In this document: one piece after another, positions 1-7,098 of the stretch | How positions within the stretch are numbered: the stretch's first letter is position 1 | Layout of the letters: every line of letters starts with the position of its first letter | NCBI GenBank assembly: GCA_003695265.1 | Contig: RFII01000050.1 | Span: 1 to 33,842, forward strand | DNA length: 33,842 nucleotides | Reading direction: 5' to 3' | DNA from: Candidatus Woesearchaeota archaeon | GTDB taxonomy: Archaea > Nanobdellota > Nanobdellia > Woesearchaeales > J072 | Program-made: the position numbers and the translations under genes | Notes under the pieces: generated by a model | Seen by the model: only the letters and a program-made list of their open reading frames with translations | Database searches by the model: none | Told to the model about the DNA's origin: nothing

Positions 1-1278
1 ATCAAAAATCTTATAAAAACTAACAAGGAACTGCAGGAAACCTTATCAAAAATTCTTGCCAACATAAGTGGGCTGCCAAAAAAGAAGCAGGAAAAGCCCT
101 TTTTTAAGGCAGATTACCAGAAAGATCAGGCTTCTATTATTAAAAAAAGGGAACTGCAAATAACTGATTTGAACGAGGAATTAAAGCGCAGAAACAAACT
201 TATCCAGCACCTGGCAGCAAAACTTAGGCTTGCTCAGGATTACAGCGCCCAAGCCAATAAACAGCTCAATCTGCTGAATAAGAAATTGGACTCAAAAAAC
301 AGACAAATACTTCTTATGAAAAAAGAACTGGAAAAAAGGGATAAATACATTCAAAAATTGGCAGCCGAAAAAAGCGATGAAACCAAGACATTAAAAAATA
401 CACTCTTAAAAGCACAGGAAGAAATCAACTTAAAAAACACACTTATTTTTAATCTTGAAAAAGAGGTTGAAACACACAAAAATTCTTTGGAAGAATTAAA
501 GCGAAAACTGCGAAGGCTGGCAAATGAATCTTATGAAAAAGAAAAGAAAATAACTCTTCTTAAGTCTGAAAATTCTTCCTTAGCAAATGCTGTTAGGGAA
601 TTAAAGCAGAATTCTGATTTGTTGTCAGCGCAGGTTGAGTCTCTCAAGTCGGATTTGGGTATTGCCAGGCAGAAAATCGTCGCTGTAGAAACAAGAGCCC
701 GTAAAAAAGAGGCGGCCTCTAAAAAGTCTTTAGAAATGTTGAAAATGGAGTATGAGAAGTCCTTGAAAGAACTTATTAAGAGCCAGTCTCAAAAAGAAGT
801 CGCTCTAAAGTCAAAAATTAACGAGTTAAACGAGAAAATACTTAACAAGGCACTGCTTCTTAAGAAAAAACAGGAGCAAGAAAAAAAATTATTTTACACT
901 TTTAACAAAGCCTTAAGAAACCTTTTTTATTTGAACGAGTCTGAATTAAAGCCAATGCTAAAAAAAGCGCTTTCTCAACAAACACAACCAACACAAGAGC
1001 CAGACCAAAAGGAAATCACAATACACCACTCCAGCGATGATAATGATTCTTTTTTTGTTGACGAACCACAAAAATTTCATACGCCAATCCACACACCTGT
1101 AATGCATAAAACTGTCAAACAAGTTATAAATGAGGATGATCCTTTAAAACTGCTCGTTCCTATGGTAAAAACAGCCTTAGACCATGGTGATTCTGTTGAG
1201 CAGATAAAGCATTCTTTACTCAATTCCGGCTATTCTGAGAAACACATAGAAGAAGCATTAACAAAAGTCAAAAAATAA
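1..1278 (+). CDS. Coiled-coil protein, 5' end beyond window
   Basis: The frame is open from base 1 with no stop, so the gene starts left of the window; 425 codons are visible. A TTG at 169 is the first start-like codon but sits inside continuous coding sequence, so it is probably not the start. About residues 50-310 (counted from base 1) are a long Lys/Glu/Leu-rich heptad-like coiled coil. A low-complexity Gln/Pro/Asp/His linker follows, and then a compact helical segment of about 45 residues at the C-terminus ending in GYSEKHIEEALTKVKK. Short helical C-terminal domains of this kind are common in DPANN hypothetical proteins. There is no signal peptide in the visible part. It converges on the neighbouring lipoprotein gene with a 9-base gap. 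No specific function is recognised; a scaffold or structural role is only a guess. Confidence 0.8.
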   Translation: MKNLIKTNKELQETLSKILANISGLPKKKQEKPFFKADYQKDQASIIKKRELQITDLNEELKRRNKLIQHLAAKLRLAQDYSAQANKQLNLLNKKLDSKNRQILLMKKELEKRDKYIQKLAAEKSDETKTLKNTLLKAQEEINLKNTLIFNLEKEVETHKNSLEELKRKLRRLANESYEKEKKITLLKSENSSLANAVRELKQNSDLLSAQVESLKSDLGIARQKIVAVETRARKKEAASKKSLEMLKMEYEKSLKELIKSQSQKEVALKSKINELNEKILNKALLLKKKQEQEKKLFYTFNKALRNLFYLNESELKPMLKKALSQQTQPTQEPDQKEITIHHSSDDNDSFFVDEPQKFHTPIHTPVMHKTVKQVINEDDPLKLLVPMVKTALDHGDSVEQIKHSLLNSGYSEKHIEEALTKVKK

Positions 1279-1287
1279 AAAAATAAT

Positions 1288-2256
1288 TTATCCCGCGTGT
1301 TTTACCAGCACTGGTGTTGTCACGTGGTCCTTATAATCAAACTCTGCCTTTATTGTCACAAGCTTTTTGAACTCTGAGTTTATTGGCATTGACAGCTGCT
1401 GCACACACCTAATTATTCTGTGCCCATTAAACAGCTTTACTTCTCCAGAGTCCCTTCCTGCTTCGTTCGGGCCGTCCAATCCATTGCAGTCAAGGGTTCC
1501 GCTTAATCCAGTGTCAACCTCAACATAAATTGTGTCCTCATCTTGAATGGTGTCACTACATTCAGTGCCTAATCTTGAGATTAAGCCAACATTTCTGTGC
1601 TGAAGCTCAAACGTGAAAGCTATTTTGTCATTTCCTTGTGCTGATTCTGTTAATGAGGCGACCTGTATTGGAGATCCTGAATTATAAACCGTTTTTTGCT
1701 CGTTCACAAAACACACTGGCTCAACAATCTTTGTCCCAGATGCTGTCTCTTGCGTGTCTAACAAATCATCTTTTATACATAGAAACGCTTCTGACATCAA
1801 ACCGTACTGGTAACAGATGTCTGCCCTGAAAAAGAATTGTGTTTGGCCGCTCACATTACCAGCATAATTCCATTCTCCCATGTCAACAAATGAAATCCCT
1901 CCTGGAATTACATTAAGATCAGGATCAAACTCTTGGCCTGGTATGTCCTCATTAACAATAACAGTTTGTTCTCCTGTCCTTCCAAAGTCTTCTGGGTCAA
2001 CACCGACAAGAGTTACTTTAGCTTCTCCTGCGTTAATATCCCATTCACCAACATTCTCCAAGACTACCTGGACCCCGAAGGGAAATTGTCCTTGATCAAA
2101 CACTATGCCTGGTGGTGAGCCCTCAAGAAAGCCGATGTCCAATCCCTGAGTTCCTCCAATAAATGGGTTGGTAGTATCACCTACTTGTTGCCCACCTTGG
2201 GTGCATCCAACGATTATTAATCCAAGCGCAATTAAAAGAATCAAGATCTTGTTCAT
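1288..2256 (-). CDS. Secreted lipoprotein, surface paralog family (member 1)
   Basis: 322 residues. The N-terminus is a lipoprotein signal peptide (MNKI, hydrophobic core, lipobox IVGC with Cys18), so the protein should be lipid-anchored outside the membrane. Two beta-rich segments follow. The first (about 35-155) contains the family signature SPPGIVF and ENVGEWDI. A C-Y-x-Y-x8-C motif and a third Cys lead to a second segment (about 190-322) beginning GSPIQV and ending in alternating beta-strand residues. Both resemble Ig/CARDB-like folds by eye. The same layout recurs in the three upstream genes, making this the last and most divergent member of a tandem family. A strong GAGGAGG site lies 7 bases before the ATG, and a TATA-like element at 2331-2340 suggests its own promoter. 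Function unknown. Confidence 0.85.
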   Translation of the reverse strand: MNKILILLIALGLIIVGCTQGGQQVGDTTNPFIGGTQGLDIGFLEGSPPGIVFDQGQFPFGVQVVLENVGEWDINAGEAKVTLVGVDPEDFGRTGEQTVIVNEDIPGQEFDPDLNVIPGGISFVDMGEWNYAGNVSGQTQFFFRADICYQYGLMSEAFLCIKDDLLDTQETASGTKIVEPVCFVNEQKTVYNSGSPIQVASLTESAQGNDKIAFTFELQHRNVGLISRLGTECSDTIQDEDTIYVEVDTGLSGTLDCNGLDGPNEAGRDSGEVKLFNGHRIIRCVQQLSMPINSEFKKLVTIKAEFDYKDHVTTPVLVKHAG

Positions 2257-2263
2257 TTTCCAG

Positions 2264-2270
2264 CCTCCTC
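2264..2270 (-). promoter_or_regulatory. Strong Shine-Dalgarno site of lipoprotein member 1
   Basis: GAGGAGG on the minus strand, 7 bases before the ATG at 2256, fixes that start codon. It is among the strongest ribosome-binding sites in the window. Confidence 0.8.
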
Positions 2271-2330
2271 TTTTTTGGTCTTCATTATTTAAACAACTTT
2301 TAATTATCAGAAATGATTATGAAGTTAGCA

Positions 2331-2340
2331 ATATATAAAT
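2331..2340 (-). promoter_or_regulatory. Candidate TATA box for lipoprotein member 1
   Basis: ATTTATATAT on the minus strand in the 114-base gap between two lipoprotein genes. It would give a leader of about 50 bases that includes the GAGGAGG site. A second AT-rich run at 2286-2294 lies too close to the start codon to allow that leader. Confidence 0.45.
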
Positions 2341-2370
2341 TTTTTGGTTTTTTCTCCTCTAAAAAAGGTT

Positions 2371-3306
2371 TTAAACAAAAATGCTCCTAATAATTCTCAT
2401 GTTTGTGTAAATAGAATCCCTGTAGCCGTAACCAAGCCTTAACGTAAGCAAAGTCTCGTAATTTTCTCCAAAATCCAAGCATGTTTCGCAATAACAATAA
2501 ATGTACCCTTCGCCGCGTTCATCCAACCTTATTTCATCAGGCTTGCAAGTCAGAGTGTTTTCTGCGAGGCGTGCCTCTTCAAGAGACAACTTGTTGTATT
2601 CATCTCTTAAAAGGTCTGTGTGGCAGTTAGTAATCCCTCCAGGACCACTACCTTTGTAAAACACTTCTCCTCCACCAAGATTCTTAAAAAATATTTTGAA
2701 TTGCACTCTCTGGCCTATGATGTTCTCTTCAATCCTGGTAATTGCTACAGGCGCTCCTTGGCCGCCTGCCAAGGAAAGGTCATGCACCTCACAAACCTTG
2801 TCCTGTATTGTGTTCGTGTAATCAGTGTCAATGCACACCTTTGGAGTGGCATAAGTCTCATAATAATAGCATGCTGTTACCTTAAACGTTTGGTCAAAAT
2901 AAGGAACCTCTTGCGGAATTTCAACACGGTCCTCCCTGAACGAAACAGTTCCATAAATATCGCCGTAAGGGTTGAACTCGCTTATTCCTGGAGCCTCAAA
3001 AGTCCTGGTGTTGTCATAAGAAAGGTGGGGAAAGTACCTGTCGTCAAATCCTGTAAGGTAAAAATACCCTTGTCCATTTGTTATGTCATATGTTCCTTTG
3101 TTTGAGAACTCAACCATTATGTCCACTGGATCTCCATTATATATCTCTGCCGGCGGCGTGTTTGGAAGAAACCTCATGACAATTCCCAAGTTTCCTCTCG
3201 CGTAGTCAACAGCATAATCACGCCGAGACCCGAACCCACCCCAATAAGTACAACCAACTAAGAAAATGAAAATAAAAACCAATGAAAATTTCACTATTTT
3301 ATACAT
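2371..3306 (-). CDS. Secreted lipoprotein, surface paralog family (member 2)
   Basis: 311 residues with a lipoprotein signal peptide (lipobox LVGC, Cys19). The first beta-rich segment carries NTPPAEIY and FSNKGTYDI, matching the other members. The C-Y-x-Y-x8-C pair is present (CYYY...VC), followed by a third Cys, then QGAPVAI, which opens the second segment. The C-terminus ends with the family's beta pattern LTLRLGYGY. Extra cysteines near residues 265-280 (YCYCETC) suggest disulfides or metal binding specific to this member. A 38-base gap separates it from the upstream paralog and contains a TATA-like ATTTTATAT (3331-3339), so it may be expressed both from the operon and alone. Function unknown; surface location inferred from the lipobox. 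Confidence 0.85.
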   Translation of the reverse strand: MYKIVKFSLVFIFIFLVGCTYWGGFGSRRDYAVDYARGNLGIVMRFLPNTPPAEIYNGDPVDIMVEFSNKGTYDITNGQGYFYLTGFDDRYFPHLSYDNTRTFEAPGISEFNPYGDIYGTVSFREDRVEIPQEVPYFDQTFKVTACYYYETYATPKVCIDTDYTNTIQDKVCEVHDLSLAGGQGAPVAITRIEENIIGQRVQFKIFFKNLGGGEVFYKGSGPGGITNCHTDLLRDEYNKLSLEEARLAENTLTCKPDEIRLDERGEGYIYCYCETCLDFGENYETLLTLRLGYGYRDSIYTNMRIIRSIFV

Positions 3307-3344
3307 GGAACCACCAACCTGTTTTGAGCTATATAAAATTTTCG

Positions 3345-4313
3345 CTAACTTTCAAGGCTCCTAACAATCTCAACCTTTTTTTGGATTGAGTTGCTGTAAC
3401 CGTACTCAAGCACGATTCTAAGCACTGATTCATGCGCGTCTTTCTCTTTTGGCACGCTGTAAGTGCAGACAAACACTGCTTCATCATTGTACAGCCTTAT
3501 CCTTGGAACCATCAAAACATCATCAACAGGTTTGCAAGTGTCAGTTATTTCAAAGTCAGACACAAAAACCTTTGGGTAAACCCATCCTTTATTGTTCCAC
3601 AAATCTTCGCTTGTGTATTTTGAGGCAAGGCAGGGCATGTCGTACTTGCCAATGTCAAACACTTCCCCATCACCTTCATTTTCTATTTTTATTTCAAAAG
3701 TAACATCAACTATCGAAGGATCTTGAGTCTCTGTTACATATTCATTTACATAAGTGACAGCAATCGGAGCTCCTTGTCCTTTGCTGATTTTTTTATCTGA
3801 AATGTAACATGTCTGGTCTGTTTTTACCCCTCCAGCTGGTATTGTGTCTATGCAAACAGGTATATTGGCAACAGTGTAATAAGGATAGCAGGCAACCACT
3901 TTTATTGGCACATCATAAAAGTTTGTCTCGCTATCAGGAAACCTTATGTTATAAGTTTCATATTCTTTGTATTCATAGCCTCCATTCAAATTTATTTCAC
4001 TTCTGCCTTCTAAAGAAAACCTGTTTTCTTCGCTTCCCTCAACGTACAAGCCCTGAACCAGCTTAGTGTCAAACCCTTGAATGCTTATTAAGCCGTCAAC
4101 AACATCACTAGTTCCTCTGTTTCTTATTTCCAGGCCTACGTGCAGGCCTGAGTGCTGCCACACCTTGTCAGGTGGAAGGTTGTCAGCAAAGCTTAAAACA
4201 ACACCCTCTTTTCCGCTAGCGTCAAAAGTGTAACTGTTTGAGGGCTGAAAGCTAACCAGGCAGCCGCTTAGCGCGGCCAGCAAAAAAATGTGAAGCACAT
4301 GGATTAATCTCAT
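3345..4313 (-). CDS. Secreted lipoprotein, surface paralog family (member 3)
   Basis: 322 residues with a signal peptide and lipobox LSGC (Cys18). It shares the family layout: NLPPDKVW and IRNRGTSDV in the first segment, C-Y-x-Y-x8-C (CYPY...VC) with a third Cys, QGAPIAV opening the second segment, IENEGDGEVF inside it, and a LEYGYSNSI-type C-terminal strand. The gene follows member 4 with a single-base gap (TAA-T-ATG), and an AAGGAAAGG stretch at the end of the upstream gene serves as ribosome-binding site, so the two are translationally coupled. No enzymatic motif is visible. Likely part of a cell-surface assembly with its neighbours, which is inference. Confidence 0.85.
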   Translation of the reverse strand: MRLIHVLHIFLLAALSGCLVSFQPSNSYTFDASGKEGVVLSFADNLPPDKVWQHSGLHVGLEIRNRGTSDVVDGLISIQGFDTKLVQGLYVEGSEENRFSLEGRSEINLNGGYEYKEYETYNIRFPDSETNFYDVPIKVVACYPYYTVANIPVCIDTIPAGGVKTDQTCYISDKKISKGQGAPIAVTYVNEYVTETQDPSIVDVTFEIKIENEGDGEVFDIGKYDMPCLASKYTSEDLWNNKGWVYPKVFVSDFEITDTCKPVDDVLMVPRIRLYNDEAVFVCTYSVPKEKDAHESVLRIVLEYGYSNSIQKKVEIVRSLES

Positions 4314-4314
4314 A

Positions 4315-5262
4315 TTACCTTTCCTTCACTTTTATTACATTATACTTTGTAACAACATAACCATACTTTAAGTTTATGTTTAAGGGCGTTACGTACTCTG
4401 AATTGGGCGTTTCTAGTTCTCCTGTGCAAACAACATAATTCAACTCGTTTTTGTCAGTCATAATAATTTCACCCTCATTGCTGTCTGCCCCGCATTTTAA
4501 GTCAACGTCATGCAATTGGGCAGTCACCTTAACAACTTCCAAATCATCATACGTGAACTTGTCGCTGCCGCAAATATCCCAGAGTACAGCGGTGTTTTTT
4601 GTGATTTGCCCGTCACCGACGTTTTTCACAAATATTTTGTACTGGACATTCATCTTATTGTCGCTCACTATCGCAGAAGGCTCCACCCTGCTCACAACAA
4701 CAGGCGCTCCCTGCTCCTTAAGGTCAATGTTTTCAGCCTTGCAAACCTTGTTTTCTTTTATGTTGTAAGGGTCTGGGTCAACGCAAACATCAGGATCAGC
4801 GTTTGTTTCGTAAGTGTAGCACAGTTCTGTTTGAATAAGGCATTCATCATCTCGCTTGTCAGCATGCAGCGTTAAATCACCAATCCAAAACCCTCCGCCT
4901 GGCTGAAACCTCGAAACGCCTTTTATTTCAATGTTATTTATAGTAGCTGCGTGGTGCGTTCCCGCAAGGTCAGAAAAGCTCACTGCCTTGCAACTCGAAA
5001 CAGCTATTGTCGCATCATTAACATCAGTAACGCCGAGGTTCCTGACTTCCATAGCAACCTTAAAATTAGTATCCTCCCAGACCTCTGGAGGTGGGGCATT
5101 TTTCAATAGTTTCATCACTAATCCTTGACCGCCCACGTTTAAGTCTAGGAAATCAATTTCTTTCCCTGTCTTTTGTCTGATTCCACAACTGCTGAGAATC
5201 ATAACTGCAAAAATCAAGATTACAGCAAACATTATTTTTTTCACTTTAAGTTGCGGCCTCAT
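4315..5262 (-). CDS. Secreted lipoprotein, surface paralog family (member 4)
   Basis: About 315 residues with lipobox LSSC. Three starts are possible: TTG 5268, ATG 5262 (used here) and GTG 5244. The GTG lies just after the upstream stop and would give a canonical VKKI plus hydrophobic-core signal, with GAGG about 12 bases ahead. The mature part shares NAPPPEVW, VRNLGVTDV, C-Y-x-Y-x8-C (CYTY...VC), a third Cys, QGAPVVV and a KYGYV C-terminal strand with the other members. The start overlaps the end of the upstream membrane-protein gene, so the two are co-translated. Function unknown. Confidence 0.83.
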   Translation of the reverse strand: MRPQLKVKKIMFAVILIFAVMILSSCGIRQKTGKEIDFLDLNVGGQGLVMKLLKNAPPPEVWEDTNFKVAMEVRNLGVTDVNDATIAVSSCKAVSFSDLAGTHHAATINNIEIKGVSRFQPGGGFWIGDLTLHADKRDDECLIQTELCYTYETNADPDVCVDPDPYNIKENKVCKAENIDLKEQGAPVVVSRVEPSAIVSDNKMNVQYKIFVKNVGDGQITKNTAVLWDICGSDKFTYDDLEVVKVTAQLHDVDLKCGADSNEGEIIMTDKNELNYVVCTGELETPNSEYVTPLNINLKYGYVVTKYNVIKVKER

Positions 5263-7039
5263 TGTCAATTATTTCAAAGCTCTGCTGCTTTTCAATTATG
5301 TAATTATAGCTCATCTCTGAGCTTATTACCAAGTCAACAGGGTTGTTTGTTTCGTCAAACAGCCCGCGCGTGTCAAGCTCCAATGGTATGTACGTGTAAG
5401 CGAGCTTTCCTTTCTTCTCAAACTCCTTTATTACTCTGTTAAACTCTGCTTTTGCATCTGTTGTCATACAACACCTTTTTCCTGTGCAGTCAATCGTCGC
5501 GTCCCCACTCTTTTTTGAAATGAAGTCAGGAAGCTCTAAGCACAGTTCAGTGACCTCATCGATTTTTCCCTCGCCGTTATTCACCAAAGCAACTCTTAAG
5601 GGAAGCTCTATTGTTTTATCATCAGGCACAGGAACAGGCGATTCCCTTTTTGTTGTCAGGTCAATCATTACAATGTTTGGGTCCATGGCAGCAGGCACAA
5701 CAACATTATTGTATGGGAAAGGCTCTTGAGAATAAAGGTCCGGCGTTCCTTCCCTTATAAAATACGTTTTAACGCTTGAAGTTGACCTCTGACCAAATTT
5801 AATCCATCCTGTCAAATAATAATTCCCTTTTGTTAATTCCAAAGGCGCTGACTTGCAAAGAGATATTGTTTTTGAGGTTCCTGCCCTGTACTCTTTAGAA
5901 ACGTGAAATTCGTTCGGCACAGGATCACTCGTACCAGTAAAATTACTGGTTGCGTTGCTGAACCTGCAATGTATTTCTCCATCAATATCAAGCTCGTCAT
6001 TCCCCCTTATTACCTCCACTTCCATGCTTAAGCCAGTCTCTTTAACATAATTTGAAGTGTAAGAACCATAAACCTCATCCAAATTAAGCTTGACTTCAGT
6101 TGGGATTTTCTCTGTTTCTTTGCCCCCTATAACAACAACTTCTTCCTGCTCCCCTGTCGTGATTTGATCATACTCTGTGCAGTCCTGCTGCGGCCCTATG
6201 CATTTCAGGTAAGCTGCCTGTAATCTTCCTAAATTAAGCAGACCTTCACCAATAGCTGACGCTTTTTCTTTTACACCCACAATTCTGTTATTAACAATTT
6301 CGTACTGTTCCGGAGCAACTATCATCCTTATGTCATACCCCCACGCTCCAAAATCGTTTTGGTCTAGGAAGAAAGCAAGCCAAAACAACAACAGCAAAAA
6401 CCACATTCTAGCATTAAAGCTTGTCGGCTCATAAGTTGAGCCTGCAAGCAACCCTATGTAGCTCCACCAAGGCCACAGCGGCTTGAAGAAAATCCATTTG
6501 ACGAAAGGAACAGTATGCAAGTACGGTCCCAACAGCTTCGGCATAAAAACTTCGAGTGAAATTCCGAGAAGAGCCCATATAAGACCGTCATGCCTGAACC
6601 TGAAAACAACACCCCACAAGACGCAAGCATATATTATGTCAACAACAATTGTTGCTGTAGTAACGCTGTAAGCCGGCATGCCGACAGACCTTGGAAGCAT
6701 GGAATCAATAACATAATTGTTCAGCAAGCCAAGGATTACGAACCAGTCGAACATGCTTCCGGGCAGAAACCCGCCAAGAAACCCTGCTGCGCCGCCCAAA
6801 GCCCATTTTGCAGTTCCTTTAACAACTGCACCTCCCATTCCGGCGGCCCTTTCAATTCCTCTTCCTGCTTTCTTCACCGCTTGCTTTGCCTGGGCAGCAG
6901 CCGCTTTTGCCCTTTCCTTCGCTGCTTCTTCCTGTTCTTCTGCTGTTTCCTCCTGCTCCTCTGCCAATTCTTCTTCTTTTTCTGCTGCTTTTATCTCCTC
7001 TTTAAGCTTCTTCTCTGTTAACTCATCAACATCAGCCAT
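5246..7039 (-). CDS. Multi-pass membrane protein with lipoprotein-like C-terminal domain
   Basis: 597 residues. Residues 1-65 are a Glu/Lys/Ala-rich, probably cytoplasmic helix. About five hydrophobic segments follow (roughly 80-110, 120-146, 151-170, 183-200 and 210-226). Residues 240-597 form a large, probably external region with paired cysteines (CIGPQQDC; CTGKRCC). Its last part contains ALVNNGEGKI and ends SSEMSYNYII, the same pattern as the second segment of the four downstream lipoproteins (ENEGDGEV and EYGYSNSI). This suggests a shared domain, with this protein as membrane platform for the lipoproteins. An in-frame TAA at 7046-7048 rules out an upstream start. The only clear GAGGTGA lies about 33 bases upstream inside a hairpin loop. 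No named family is recognised. Confidence 0.85.
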   Translation of the reverse strand: MADVDELTEKKLKEEIKAAEKEEELAEEQEETAEEQEEAAKERAKAAAAQAKQAVKKAGRGIERAAGMGGAVVKGTAKWALGGAAGFLGGFLPGSMFDWFVILGLLNNYVIDSMLPRSVGMPAYSVTTATIVVDIIYACVLWGVVFRFRHDGLIWALLGISLEVFMPKLLGPYLHTVPFVKWIFFKPLWPWWSYIGLLAGSTYEPTSFNARMWFLLLLFWLAFFLDQNDFGAWGYDIRMIVAPEQYEIVNNRIVGVKEKASAIGEGLLNLGRLQAAYLKCIGPQQDCTEYDQITTGEQEEVVVIGGKETEKIPTEVKLNLDEVYGSYTSNYVKETGLSMEVEVIRGNDELDIDGEIHCRFSNATSNFTGTSDPVPNEFHVSKEYRAGTSKTISLCKSAPLELTKGNYYLTGWIKFGQRSTSSVKTYFIREGTPDLYSQEPFPYNNVVVPAAMDPNIVMIDLTTKRESPVPVPDDKTIELPLRVALVNNGEGKIDEVTELCLELPDFISKKSGDATIDCTGKRCCMTTDAKAEFNRVIKEFEKKGKLAYTYIPLELDTRGLFDETNNPVDLVISSEMSYNYIIEKQQSFEIIDNEAAT

Positions 7040-7052
7040 TTTTGTTTAGAAC

Positions 7053-7087
7053 AACAGAAATTTCTTCTATTCACCTCTTTTTCTGTT
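7053..7087 (-). promoter_or_regulatory. Hairpin presenting a Shine-Dalgarno sequence in its loop
   Basis: AACAGAAA (7087-7080) can pair with TTTCTGTT (7060-7053) around a 19-base loop that contains GAGGTGA. Folding would bring this distant site closer to the ATG at 7039, which has no good site nearby. The pairing is seen in sequence; a regulatory role is inferred. Confidence 0.35.
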
Positions 7088-7098
7088 GAAAATCTTGA

